This document shows, in pieces, positions 11,180 through 23,606 of a stretch of DNA of 64,000 nucleotides (positions are counted from its first letter, which is position 1; the number at the start of each line of letters is the position of its first letter). Position numbers and translations under genes: made by a program. Source of the stretch: Acorus gramineus (lineage: Eukaryota; Streptophyta; Magnoliopsida; Acorales; Acoraceae); contig CM060847.1 of assembly GCA_030737835.1 (NCBI GenBank), positions 25,656,438-25,720,437 of the forward strand, given 5' to 3'. The notes under the pieces were generated by a model. That model was not told where the DNA came from. It saw only the letters and a list, made by a program, of their open reading frames with translations, and did not search any database.

Positions 11180-14100
11180 ATGCTACCTGTTAACAGGAGC
11201 AGAGCTCAGCCTAGGGCTGGTAGATCTTGGTTCTCAGGTGGAGTGGATGCTTTATCATTTCTTATGATTTCTAGTAGATGAAAATTTGATTTATTGATTT
11301 AGTTTTCGTTGTATATATGGATGATAAATATATGTTAGGTGAAGTGTAGTTTTTGGTATCCGTTTATATCACCGTTAAACTGTGTGATCATTTTCCCTTG
11401 CAACTTCTTGTGTGTAAATTATTTCTTATAAAAGGAAATTACATGTTTGTCTTATCTTTTGAGGATGGGTTGAATTGAATCTTCGTTAAAGTTGTATATG
11501 ATTTTTCTTCTTATTTTATGAATTTTCCCCTTTTGATGTATGTAAAATCGATGTTTGGCTGTATATAATTTTTTTCTAATAAAAGATATTACATGTTTGT
11601 CTTATGTTTTGAGGATGGATTGAATACTTGAATTGAATCTTGGTTAAAGTATATGATTTTTCTTCTCATTTCAGGAAAAAAGTGTGTGATTATAATGAAT
11701 AATGATGATATATGAATTTTCCCCTTTTGATGTATGAAAAATCGATGTTTGGCTGTATATATGGTATGGGTTGAGCTGATATATACTCTGGAAGGAACAT
11801 TTTTTTTTTAATTTAAATTCTGATGTCATCCAAGAGAAATGTTTGCGGAATTACTGTGATTGAGATTTTTTTAATACTGGACCAATGTTCCTTTTCCTTC
11901 TTCTTCCAAACATGCAGTAGATTTCCATTTCTCATAAATTTTAAAAAAATTCTAAAAAAATAGAAATTTTCCTTGGTTATGCAAAAAATGCCTTTGGGAG
12001 AATTTTTATTTTCATGGAGTTAATATATATGATTGATGATTAACTTAGAGCTGAATTTCTTTTGTTGTCTGATTCTTGTCATAATCTAATTCAACACATA
12101 TTTTTGGTCCTAATGTGTTTGCTCCACAGGAATGGATTACACAGACTCGAGACAGAAACCCCATTTTCTGGGAAAAGTTCTTATGGTTTTTCTCCTTACT
12201 GCCATATGCATTATTGTGTTGAAGCAGTCCCCAGGATATAATGGCCCGAGCCCGGTAAATTACATCAAACCTATCTTATATTGGAATATTTTTACTCTTC
12301 TTTTATATTCTGTCATTGTCCGTATGCTACATATCATCTTCAAAAGAGAAATTTATTGTGATAGTACTGTTTTGAGGTGTTGTTTCCTGATAAAGAGGAA
12401 GGAGGTTGCATGTTCAGATGTCCTTGAGTGTCTTAAAATTGGAAGAGGAATAATATGAGACAACCAAACAAATACATAAATTGACATGCACTAAGCTGAA
12501 TGAGAAAGAAGTATTTTAAATGTCAAGAATACAAAGAGGATTTATACAAAATATCGTGCTTCACATGGACAACATATAATGTCTAACTAGTTCATCATTG
12601 TTAGTTTTCAATATATCTGCAACAGTGTTGAAGCATTAAAAAACATGAACTTTCCAGTTTGCACTTTCATTTTTCAGTGATTGAACTCCTTTTTGGGTAA
12701 GCGCAGTGATTGAACTCTTTTTTGTGTAAGCGCAGTGATTGAACTTACTGATCACATCAATAAAATATATGTTGTCTACCTTACAATTTTTTTTTCTTTT
12801 TCTAAATCCTTTATAACATTGTGTTATTCAGTGGGCACACAATGTCTTGGGGTGAAGATGTCTTTGGTGTCAATGCCCCAGCTTCCATTTCTCTCTTGCC
12901 TTTTGTTTAATTTGTCTGCTTTTGCCTTTTGGCTCTCTTTTATAAACTGGGGGTACCACGTTTCTTAACAAAAACAAGAAAAAAAGAAAAAGAAACTGAA
13001 TTTTTATGTAATAAGAGAAGAAATAAATGGAATAATGTGTATTACGTAATGGAGGCCGAAAGGTCCCTTATATAGTTACAAGATGTACAAACCCTAAAAC
13101 AGAAAAAGACCAAAATACCCATGACAAAAATTCGAGCTGGCACAAAAATTTGAGCGGCCCATGGGGGGCGTTGCCCCCCAACCCCCGGGCCTCCGGGAAT
13201 AGGCCCAACAACAGGCCTATCCAATAACTCCAATACTCCCCCTCAAGTTGGAGCGAAGATATCAATCAAGCCCAACTTGATCAAGCTAGAACGAAGAACA
13301 GAGGGACCAACGGACTTGGTGAACATATCAGCAAGTTGCTCGTTGGAAGAGACAAATGTTGTGTCAATGGCGCCTGACTGTACTTTCTCTCGAAGAAAAT
13401 GAATGTCAACCTCAATGTGTTTGGTCCGCTCATGAAGAACTGAGTCTGAGGCAAGCATAATGGCAGATCGGTTATCACAAAACAAAGTAGATGAACCAGC
13501 TACAGGGAATCCCAACTCTGTCAAAAGAGAGCGCAACCAAATGATCTCACATGTGCCTTGAGCCATGGCACGATATTCTGCCTCAGCAGAAGAACGAGAG
13601 ACAACACTCTGTTTTTTACTTTTCCAGGAAATAAGGTTGTCCCCATGGAAAGTACAGAAACCGGAGGTGGATCGACGATCAGTGAGTGAACCAATATAAT
13701 CTGCATCAGTGTAACAAGAAATGATAGGCTGAGCACTAGTAGCATAGAATAAGCCAAGACCTGGGCATGACTTCAAGTATCGAAGAATCCGGTAAACAGC
13801 ATCTAGGTGAGAAGTCCGTGGAGCATGCATGAATTGACTCACCACGCTGACAGCAAAAGTCAAATCAGGTCTAGTATTCGTCAAGTAAATCAAACGTCCC
13901 ACTAGACGCTGATACAAAGAAGGATCTGGTAGAAGGTCGCCTGATTCAACATGAAGGCGATGGTTCTGGTCCATAGGAGAAGTGGCAGGGCGACATCCAA
14001 GCATACCGGTATCCTCAAGAAGGTCAAGAGTGTATTTTCGCTGGGAGAGTGAAATACCATGGCGTGAGCGAGCAATCTCAATCCCCAAAAAATACCGAAG

Positions 14101-17100
14101 AGGACCTAAATCCTTCACATCAAACGCATGTCCAAGCTCAGTCTTCACTCTAACAATGTAATCAACATCTCCTGTGATAATGATATCATCCACGTAAACT
14201 AGAACAATGGTGCACCGTCCATTACTTCAACGAATGAAGCAAGTATGATCAGCATGACAACGAGTGAATCCAAGAGAGAGAATGATTACACTGAATCTTT
14301 GAAACCATGCTCTCGGTGATTGCTTCAGTCCATATAGAGACTTGAGAAGAAGACAGACCTTCCCGGAATACTCCCCCTGAAGACGAAAACCAGGCGGAGG
14401 ATCCATATAAATTTTCTATGTCAAGTCGCTATGAAGAAAAACATTCTTCACATCCATCTGATGAAGAGGCCAGTTGTGACAAGCAGCAAGAGAGACAAGA
14501 AGCCGAACGGTAGTCAGCTTGGCAACAGGAGCAAATGTAGCATGGAAATCCTTCCCTGGAGTCTGAGTGAAACCTTTTGCAACAAGGCGTGCCTTATAGC
14601 GCTCAACAGCCCCATCAGCCTTGTATTTTACTGTGAAAACCCATCGACAACCAACAGTTCTCTCCCCTGGTGGAAGATTAACTAACGCAAACGTATGATT
14701 TTTCTGTAAGGCATCCATCTCTGCGGTCATAGCGGCGGTCCAAAGAGGATCCTGTAATGCCTCAATTACAGTACGAGGAATACGGATAGACGATGTAGCA
14801 GCTAGGTAAGCTCTGTAGGAATCTGAAAGTCCCTGATAAGAAACAAACTGGGCAAGAGGATGAGCAGTGACACAACTCCGACGACCTTTGCGAAGAGCAA
14901 TAGGTACATCAGAGTCAGATGGAGGCAAATCAGAAACAGAATATGGAGTGATCAAGGAAGAGGATATACCTGAGTCCGAGGAGGATGTCGACAAGTGAGC
15001 AGGAGAGAGAGGTGGTCGAGGTCTACGAGTGTATACAATAAGAGGAGACTGTGGTGGTGATGACTGTGGATGGAACGACTGTGGTGGTGGCGACCGTGGC
15101 TGTGGCAAAGGCAATGGCTGAAAAAATGATGCCGGTCGAACTGGTGAAGAAGAATGTTGCAGAACCGTGTCAGAAAATATGGCACATCCTCAAAAAATGT
15201 AACATCAAGGGAATGGAACAATCTCCGAGAAATAGGATCATAGCATCTATATCCTTTGGACATGGTGGAATAACCAAGGAAAACACAACGTATAGACTTA
15301 TCATCAAGCTTGGTGCGTGAAGGCCCCCTATCCTGAACAAAACAAGTACACCCGAAGACTCGAGGAGTGATGGGGAAAAGAGTACGACCAGGATACAAAA
15401 CATGGAAGGGAACTTGACCTCCTAAAGTACGACTGGGAGTCCGATTAGTCAAAAAGGCAGCAGTGAGGACTGTCATACTCCAATAGGACTTTGGAACACT
15501 CATTCCTCGAAGGAGACAACGAACCACATTCATGAGATGACGATTCTTGCGTTCCGCCACCCCATTCTGCTCAGGTGTATATGGACAAGTCAACTGTTGA
15601 AGGATTCCCAACTCATTCAGATGAGACCGAAAAGAATCCGAGACATACTCCCCCCCATTATCAGACCTGATACTCTTGACAGTAATGTTAAACTGTGTTT
15701 TAATCATGCGTAAAAAATTAATACACTGAGAGGATACCTCAGACCGAGATTTAAGAAGATAAACCCAAGTATATCTAGAAAAATCATCAATGAATGTCAA
15801 GTAATATCTATGACCACCAAAAGCAGTAACAGGAGAGGGACTCAGAATGAATCAAATCAAACAACCCAGAAGCTTTATTCATGCGAGAAATATAAGTAGT
15901 ACGGGTATGTTTAGAAAGCTCACACACAGCACATTGAAATTTATGAGTCTTACATGAAGAGCGAAAAGTAGGAAATAAAGAACATAGATGCTGAAAATTG
16001 GCATGTCCTAAACGAGCATGCCATAAATCTAGAGATTGTAAAGAAAAACTATGCGAATGATCGGTGGCAAAATGGAAGCATGGGCCGTGGTGGGTGGTTC
16101 TCCGAAGACGTAAAGGCCATCTCTCTCATACCCCTTGCCAAAAATCCTCCGTGTACTCAGGTCCTGAAAAACGCAATGATCAGGGTAAAAAGTCACTGAA
16201 CAGTTCAAAGCCTTAGTCAATTGGCTAACAGAAAGAAGGTTAAGAGCAAGATTGGGAACATGTAACACAGAGTGTAATGATAAAGAGGAAGATAAAGGAA
16301 CGGTACCCTTACTGATGACAGGTGTAAGTGAGCCATCAGCAAGGCGTACCTCTCTGTGTATAGAAGGTGATGTCAAGGGAACAAACAATCGAGACTCACC
16401 AGACATGTGTTCTGTAGCGCCTGAATCAATGACCCAAGTAGGAGACCCTGATTGGTTAACATGGTAGGCGGAGGGGATACCTGAGGTAGAGGAAGAAGCA
16501 GCAGAGGATGTTGGACCAGCATTAGAGAGACCAGCATGAGAGACATGAGAGGCAAGACTCTCCCGAACCATAGCATCAATATGGTTCTGAATATTACGCA
16601 TATCAAAGGACCCAGATGGAGCAGAGGGGGCATCACCCGGAACCGAGGCATCAGCAACAGCAGCACGAGGGGCAGACGAAGGAGCTCCAACATTGCGAGA
16701 TCGCATCAAGTGTGGGTACAGAAGAAAACATCTGACTTTTTCATGCCCTGTTTTCCTACAGTGGCCACAAGTCACAATATTGCCGCGTCCACGACCACGA
16801 CCACGACCGCGACCACTATCCCCGTGGCCGCGAGAGTCATATCCAGAAGTGGCCGCCAATGCCATCTGATCACCGAGGGTTCCAGTGGTCGCTGAGGAAG
16901 AGATCTGACGGCGATGCTCATCACCCTCAATAATAGCAAATGCCTCGAATAGAGAAGGAAGTGGTGTGGTATTCAAGATCTGAACACGAAGAGATTCGAA
17001 CTCTGATCGAAGGCCCATAAGAAACGCATGTCTGTTGGCGTTGTAGTCGGCCAACCACAATCGTGGCAGCCTCCTTAGGCAACTCCGAGAGAGGCTCATA

Positions 17101-20100
17101 GTGGGCAAGTTCCTCCCAACGAGCCTGCAGAAATCCAAAATAATCGGTAACTGATTGGGTACCTTGGGTGGCCTGGGCAATATCCTTGTACAACTCATAG
17201 ATCCGTGAGTCATTCCTGGCATGACCATAGGTCTTCTTCAACGCAGCCCATAGAGAGTCGACCGTATCATGATACATGAACATATTGTAGATCCGGGTCT
17301 CCATGGAGTTGAAAAGCCAATCTAGAACGTACAGTTGTTGATCTCCCACTGATTGAAAGTCGTATCGGTTTCTGCTGGCTTGTTAATGGTGCCAAGAAGA
17401 AGGCCTGACATACCTCGACTACCCAAATATAATCGAACAGAACGCGACCAGGACGGATAATTTCGTCCATCAAGAAGCACGGTGGTAATCCGTTGAGCAT
17501 GAGAATTGTGCCCTAACGGAATGGTGGTGTCCTTGATCTCCACACCCGACAGTGGCGTGGGGTCTTTCGGCGTTTTGTCCATTGCGAACCTCAAATCTCG
17601 ACCCGAGAGAGGAAAAGATAATAGAGATCACCACGACCCGTGATGGAAAAAAAAAAATCGTGAAACCCTAGGGTTTCTTTGTGGCTCTGATACCAAGAAG
17701 AAATAAATGGAATAATGTGTATTACGTAATGGAGGCCGAAAGGTTCCTTATATAGTTACAAGATGTACAAACCCTAAAACAGAAAAAGATCAAAATACCC
17801 ATGACAAAAATTCGAGTCGGGGGCGCTGCCCCCGTACGCCCACAATCGGTGATTCCCCACATGGGTTTGTTGTTGGGCCTATTCCCTCCGGCTCGGGGGG
17901 GGCCTGCGGCCCATGGGGGGCGTTGCCTCCCAACCCCTGGGCCTCCGGGAATAGGCCCAACAACAGGCCTATCCAATAACTCCAATAATGATGATGAAAT
18001 GATAAACAAGCCTTTTTTTGAGATATTGATTCAGAAGCAACAATTTGGGGATCACAGTCAATTTTTTTATGATATTTATCTTTCTTTGCCTCTTCTCCTC
18101 AAATAAGAACAATATTTCCTTTGCTTGACTTAAAGTTAGTTAAATATTTGTATCTCCTCATGTTTTATGTATGTTATCTTGATTCAGCTCAATGGTTGGT
18201 CAAGACTCAAAGTAAAATTTTCTTATGCTTTCTTTTTGTAAAATGTTTCAGTGGTACCTTTGCCAATGTTATGATTGGTGTTGTATTTTTCCGTTTTTCA
18301 GTTTTCTCGTCATGAGCCTGGGGTTACCCATGTATTAGTCACGGGAGGTGCTGGCTATATCGGTTCACATGCTACCCTACGGCTTCTGAAGGACAACTAC
18401 CGCGTAACCATAGTTGTAAGTTTCTCTGTATTTGTATATCTTTTATTCTGTGCAAGGCTCTTGGTGAGAAATATGTGGGCATGCATACAAAAAACTCATT
18501 TGTTTGAGATGTGAGCAATGATCTAATATTCTTATAGTTTATAATCTGTGACTATCATTTCTTTTCCTTATTTGCATTATGTATTTTGACGTTGTAAGCT
18601 AAACAAAGAATCAATATATACATCAGACTATGGTTAGTGTGCAATGAAATGTCTCTTTTAATCTGGCATTTCTTTAACCTTACTTTGTAATGTTTAATAT
18701 CTGTCGGCCTATTCTGACAGGATAATTTATCTCGAGGTAATCTTGGTGCCGTCAAGGTTCTCCAGGAGCAATTTCCACAGCCTGGAAGGCTCCAGTTTAT
18801 ATATGCTGATTTAGGGGATGGAAAAGCTGTATCCTAAAACACTAATTTTTAGACTAATATAGCTTTCCGAGATTTAAATTCTTGTAATGTTGGGCGGTAG
18901 ACAGTTATCCTTAATAGATGCACAGGTGAACCAAATTTTTTCAGAGAATGCATTTGATGCTGTGATGCATTTTGCTGCTGTTGCTTATGTGGGGGAGAGC
19001 ACACTTGATCCATTGAGGTATGTCTTGCTTTTTTATTTATAAAGGTCATCTGACATCAGCAATATTATTTAGGCACTTTCTTTGGCTTTTTTCAAGTGGT
19101 TTTCACGGTAAGTTGAACTGATTAATGCTCATTAAACATGGAGAGAAGAATATCCCTGTGCTGATCGTTTCTTCACTTGTAGTTTAACTGTGGTTATTGG
19201 ATCTTCTGATGCTGCAGGGAGACTTTTAGATTTAAATTTGTGAACCTTGCAGGTTTATAGATATATATTATCTTTTCTCATAGGACTTCATTAGCAATTT
19301 ATGTATCATTATAGTTTTGTTTGAAAGTAATATAGAATTTGAAGCATGCAGAAATAGATGTGGAAACTATGTGCATGTTTGTGTTGGATCCATAGTTGAA
19401 TCAATTGATTAGCAGGATATTTCTAAAGCATTTGAGATTCTTCCCCTCCCACTGATTCTGTTTGAATCTATGGACCTTTGTGCTTACTGTTTAGATAGCA
19501 TATTTTATACCCCTGGCATCAGGTTTTTTGAGTAGCTGGGGGTGAGTTGCACAGGTAACAAAAAAGTGAGAGATTGTACGGATTGAACTATGGGGTTTAA
19601 TCGTAATGTCCTAAAATATGACTGCTGCAAGTGTGGGAGTAATTTTTGTTGACGATGACCTTCATTTGATTTCAGACCTGATTGAAGTGGATATGCTTGT
19701 AGAGGAGAAACTGGAATTTTTGAAATAGATGGTGTTTTTGAACCTGCCTTTCCAAATTTATCTTTGACAAGGGATGAAGTTTCTTATGTAGTGGATTTGT
19801 AGTTTTATATTTAATCCTTTCTTTTCCATTGCATTTGTGGGGGACATGTTGTTTCCCTTTATCTTGGATGTTAACCAATCTGAATGAATTCGATTGACAC
19901 CCCATCCTATTTTCAAGAAAAAAACATACAACAAAAATATTATGTGTATTTGATTGGTGACTGCTATAAATCAATAAATCTATGGTCTTAATTTATATTT
20001 GTTCATAAACCACAGATATTATCACAACATTACATCGAATACTCTTGTTGTGCTGGAGGCCATGGCAGCTCATGGAATTAAAACATTGATATATTCCAGC

Positions 20101-21300
20101 ACATGCGCTACTTATGGACAGCCGGAAAAAATGCCTATTACAGAAGATACCCCTCAGGTGAGATGCAGTATTTATAATATGAACCAGTATGTAGTAGTGG
20201 AATTGTCTTGGATGATAATTGGAAACGACGAAGTGTTAAATCAAGCTTTTCGATACTCTATATCATATGATAATTGATCAACCTGCTTATTCATGCAGGT
20301 CCCAATCAACCCCTATGGAAAAGCCAAGAAAATGGCAGAAGATATTATTCTAGATTTCTCAAAGAATAATAACATGGCTGTGATGATTCTGAGGTGTGTA
20401 CCCCGAAGGATTTGACATTTATAAAAACAGTGGATCAAAACTAACATTCTTACTGCCCCCACATGCAGATATTTTAATGTTATTGGATCGGATCCTGAAG
20501 GTCGATTAGGGGAGGCTCCGAGACCAGAACTACGTGAGCATGGCCGGATATCTGGTGCTTGTTTTGATGCAGCACTTGGAATAATTCCTGGTCTAAAGGT
20601 ATTGTTGGTCGTTGACATCTCCAAAGAAACAATCTGACCGACTTATCGTTATAATTGGGACTGGTAATGTGAATGTTTTATTTTGGTAGGTTAAAGGAAC
20701 AGACTACAACACTGAAGATGGCACCTGTATAAGAGACTACATTGACGTCACTGATTTAGTCGATGCACATGTTAAGGCTCTTGACAAGGCAAGACCAAAA
20801 AAAGTTGGCATCTACAATGTTGGAACAGGGAAAGGTTCGTTTTTGAATTCACGCTCATCTTATTCTTATCATTTATCATTCATGATACAATGGGTGTCTT
20901 CGCATAATCATGTGAAATTACACCTGCAAAATTTTGAATGCATTATTATGTCAGATCGTCTCACTGAATTAAATTGACTGGATTTGTTCCTCTTAGTATA
21001 TTAAAAGTTACGTATAAACAATTTTCTGAACATTGCATTTCTGTGTGTACACGAGCAGGTAGATCGGTGAGGGAGTTTGTGGAAGCGTGTAAGAAAGCAA
21101 CTGGCATGGACATCAAAGTCGATTACCTCAGTCGCCGGCCTGGCGACTATGCTGAAGTCTACAGCAACCCTTCTAAGATCAATAGAGAGCTGAATTGGTC
21201 TGCCCAATACACAGATCTCGAGAAGAGTTTGCGAGTCGCTTGGAGATGGCAAATGTCTCACCGGAACGGGTATGGATCGCATTTGGCCATGGACTCCTGA
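11180..21300 (+). CDS. MUR4: UDP-arabinose 4-epimerase (UDP-xylose 4-epimerase), Golgi type, ten coding exons
   Basis: The enzyme interconverts UDP-xylose and UDP-L-arabinose in the Golgi lumen, supplying arabinose for cell-wall polymers. Coding exons: 11180-11237, 12130-12254, 18302-18415, 18721-18828, 18926-19017, 20016-20157, 20299-20393, 20469-20598, 20690-20834 and 21059-21300. All introns are GT-AG. The exons sum to 1251 bases, 416 codons plus TGA, about the family length. The protein has a short basic N-terminus and a single membrane anchor (residues about 32-50), as in Golgi type II proteins. The NAD-binding loop is TGGAGYIG (about 75-82), the catalytic SST is near 193-195 and YGKAK (Y219, K223) follows. 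The fold is an extended short-chain dehydrogenase, similar to plant MUR4/UXE. No stop or frameshift is visible. Intron 2 is 6.0 kb because of an antisense copia element. Which paralogue this is cannot be decided here. Confidence 0.95.
11425..11765 (+). repeat. Direct duplication in intron 1 of the epimerase gene
   Basis: Two copies of roughly 150-190 bp follow each other. Both contain TTACATGTTTGTCTTAT, then TTTTGAGGATGG, then AATTTTCCCCTTTTGATGTA, then AATCGATGTTTGGCTGTATA. The second copy has small insertions. It is intronic and has no visible effect on the coding sequence. Confidence 0.8.
12676..12748 (+). repeat. Short tandem repeat of about 30 bp in intron 2
   Basis: The unit CAGTGATTGAACTC followed by TTTTTTGGGTAAGCG occurs about two and a half times in a row. 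It lies in intron 2 about 270 bp left of the copia insertion. Confidence 0.8.
13243..15114 (-). pseudogene. copia reverse transcriptase and RNase H (intron element)
   Basis: Two main open pieces exist: 15114-14416 (linker and RT fingers, ending near QMDVKNVFL) and 14193-13243 (YVDD box at the very start, then RNase H). The 220 bp between them contain a stop and changed frame. The RNase H part carries the copia signatures SSAEAEYRA and a C-terminal KSVGPS tail, and ends at the polypurine tract. RT active-site residues are present but the protein is split. Confidence 0.87.
14952..16028 (-). pseudogene. copia integrase (intron element)
   Basis: The open part (15800-14952) begins inside the catalytic core with [10 protein letters not shown], followed by IRSDNGGEY and NGVAERKN, which supply the D, D and E residues. 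The sequence from 15800 to 16028 codes the zinc-binding segment in other frames with breaks. The C-terminal part ends in histidine- and serine-rich codons overlapping the RT linker. Confidence 0.83.
16029..17594 (-). pseudogene. copia gag and protease (intron element)
   Basis: Reading right to left, gag starts at about 17583-17594 and runs in three overlapping frames, so it carries at least two frameshifts. The nucleocapsid zinc knuckle [14 protein letters not shown] is intact (about 16735-16776). The protease motif [13 protein letters not shown] is also intact (about 16405-16443). The copy is therefore only moderately decayed. Confidence 0.85.
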
Positions 21301-21600
21301 TTAAGCAAAATTTCTTTTCCGAATGGTATTCTTGATTATAGCACCTTTGCGGATATTCGCTTGCAAGTGAAGAGGGTTGGTTTTGAGGCAGTTAAAGAGG
21401 AATACTTACAGGAGAACAACTTGTTTTTTCTTTTTACTTTTTTATATTTCTTCTTTTTCTCCTTACATTCCATGGGGGTAGGAGTGGGGCAATTTGTTAT
21501 TTTTATGTGGAACAGGGTTCAAATCTAATAATGTGTAAAGCATGTATTTCACTTACCTCACATCTTAGTTTGTAGTATGATTTATTTTATAGTTTCCTTG
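21301..21600 (+). other. Probable 3' untranslated region of the epimerase gene
   Basis: After the TGA the sequence is T-rich, as in plant 3' UTRs. Possible near-upstream polyadenylation elements are AATCTAATAATG near 21523 and TTTATTTTATAG near 21578. The end of the transcript cannot be fixed from sequence alone. Confidence 0.35.
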
Positions 21601-22353
21601 ATTCTGTATGGGGTGTAACATTGAGTTATTTGCTCTTGATAGCTATACTGGGATAGATAACAATCCAGGTTGAATAAGCAACTTTTTGTTTGATTGTCTT
21701 TTCTCTTATTCTTATTGGGAAACGTAAAAATAACTTTTTTGTTGTTTGGTTTACCTTGGATAAAGTGATGATAAGGGATGAATAAGAGTTTATTATGACT
21801 TTTTAAATGACAACTATATCCCTTGGTTATAGTGTGAGAGATGTATGATTGATTTATAGATGTGACAGTTTTTGAAATATGTGAGAGACTGTTAGGTGAG
21901 ATAAATTTTTTAAAATGACATAAAAGAATATTTTTATTCATTGCCATAAAAAAGTTTGGATAAACAATTCTAACATTCCTTAGAATAATTTTATCCTAGC
22001 TTATCCAGACATAACTATCGGGGTTTATTCTATCAAGACAAACAACTTTTTTGAGTTATTCTCATGTATTCTTTCTTATTCTTGCATTATTTTTCACGCC
22101 ATACGGGGGATGAAAGTCTAACTGAAGATCATGAGATCATCTTATCTAATTTTATTATTATTGAACTTGTGATACGTTGAGTTTCATAATTATTCAAATT
22201 TTTTACTTATCCCCCCTCTACCTATATTCGAAAATTCATAAATTATCAAATGTTCAATATTAGATTGGTATATAAGGTTGCATACGGATGTTAAGATATG
22301 CCTTCTAAAAAATATTTATTCTGATATATTATAAGTTATGCATATTTGATTGA
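21601..22353 (+). other. AT-rich intergenic DNA
   Basis: No gene is visible. A stretch at 21640-22070 holds loosely inverted words (AACTTTTTTGTTGTTTG against CAAACAACTTTTTTGAG) that might be an old MITE, but I could not define its ends. Confidence 0.4.
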
Positions 22354-22657
22354 GTGATAATATGCGGTCCGTGTGATCTATGTATATACTTAAATGTGGT
22401 ATATGCATTAGTAAAGAAAACATATGTGAGGTATATGCATCGGTAAAGAAAACATATGCCTCGTTAAACATATTTTTGATCATGTAATTTACTAAGGTAT
22501 GTAATACTTCAATAAGGTATATGTTTTCTTTATTGATGCATATATCATTTTAAAGAACATGAAATACTTTCAAATGAGTTATATGCTTTTTTTATTGATA
22601 CATATATCTTTTTCAAAGACGTATATGGTGTAATCCGCATGGACCACACCTTATCAA
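22354..22657. mobile_element. Probable MITE with degenerate inverted ends
   Basis: The left end GTGATAATATGCGGTCCGTG and the reverse complement of the right end (TTGATAAGGTGTGGTCCATG) match at most positions. The inside holds inverted copies of TATATGCATCGGTAAAGAAAAC and its reverse near 22430 and 22520. No protein is encoded. The superfamily and target duplication are not clear. Confidence 0.45.
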
Positions 22658-23606
22658 TACTATGTATATTTGTATTGTATTTATGTTTATCAGACCTTCA
22701 CATGATCCAAGCATATTAAGGATTTTAATCATTAATCATCCACAAATATAATTATAAATTTCAAACTAAATTAGACATAAATCTAAGACAGAAACATAAT
22801 CCAGGATCTATAATTTATCACAAGGTTGAAAAATTACACATGATAATTTATACGACGACCGTTTTGCTGTCAGGAATAAGAACATAGTTCAAAAACATGC
22901 TCCAAGGAAAGTAAAAGTCATTTACATTAATCTAGTGCAACAAGAACTAGCAACGATAGCCACAAAGATTCGAATCTCATAAAATCACTCAGTAAATGTC
23001 ATTTATAAAAAAAAAGTTTAATTAGTATTTTTATTGTACAAAATCGTATTTGATAAATTAATGGTTTTTATTTTTTTTATTTTTTATATATACCCTTCTT
23101 AAATTTCAATTTTGTTAGATTAACCTGCTTAAATTGATCAGTTCAAATACCCTTGAAAATTTGATAACCCATGCATTGTGCTTATGAGGTAAACTAGGAC
23201 AAAAGTACCCCTCTCATAGAGTCACACTTAAATAGGACAAAATTATATGGGCGTTGTTACACACAATCCTTTTTACAACCCCAAATCCAGTCTTATATAT
23301 GTTGTTAGCCATCCTGTAAGATATATACCAACTTTTAAATGAGTTATATACTCGTTATCCATTTAATTTGAAATGTTACGACATACATATTTCTTCAAAA
23401 CATATACTTCATTGGAGGAGATTAATTATTTTTTAAAAAATAAAACATGTGCGTATTGTTCATGAAACTGCATATGGGCTGTACCTAAAATCAAAGTATA
23501 TGACTACCGTTTCTTACCGCCACCCCTTGCATTTGAATATCACATTATTATCTCTCTCTTTACATAAGCATTCATTCCTCTCCATCCATTCAAACCCTTC
23601 AAAACA
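22658..23606 (+). other. AT-rich intergenic DNA before the PPR relic
   Basis: No gene or clear repeat is visible. The last 100 bases before 23607 are CT-rich and could be the old 5' leader of the PPR gene. Confidence 0.4.

Larger units (their letters stand above)
13016..17987 (-). mobile_element. Ty1/copia retrotransposon inserted antisense in intron 2 of the epimerase gene
   Basis: Two matching LTRs bound the element: 13016-13235 (3' LTR) and 17696-17987 (5' LTR). They share the sequence beginning AGAAGAAATAAATGGAATAA; the 3' copy lacks about 75 bp found in the 5' copy. The reverse of an initiator tRNA-Met primer-binding site (17683-17695) touches the 5' LTR. A polypurine tract (reverse of TACTCCCCCTCAAG, about 13234-13247) touches the 3' LTR. 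The inside holds the copia order gag, protease, integrase, RT, RNase H on the minus strand, all broken. I could not settle a clean target duplication; the left flank reads TAATA and the right flank TAATG. Confidence 0.93.

Noticed and set aside
12132..12458. 108-codon ORF read as a separate small gene
   Set aside because: It is exon 2 of the epimerase gene plus read-through into intron 2; the donor GT at 12255 and matching exon 3 explain it better.
20974..21300. ORF starting at 20974 as an independent gene
   Set aside because: It is the last epimerase exon extended upstream into intron 9; the acceptor AG at 21057-21058 joins in frame with exon 9.
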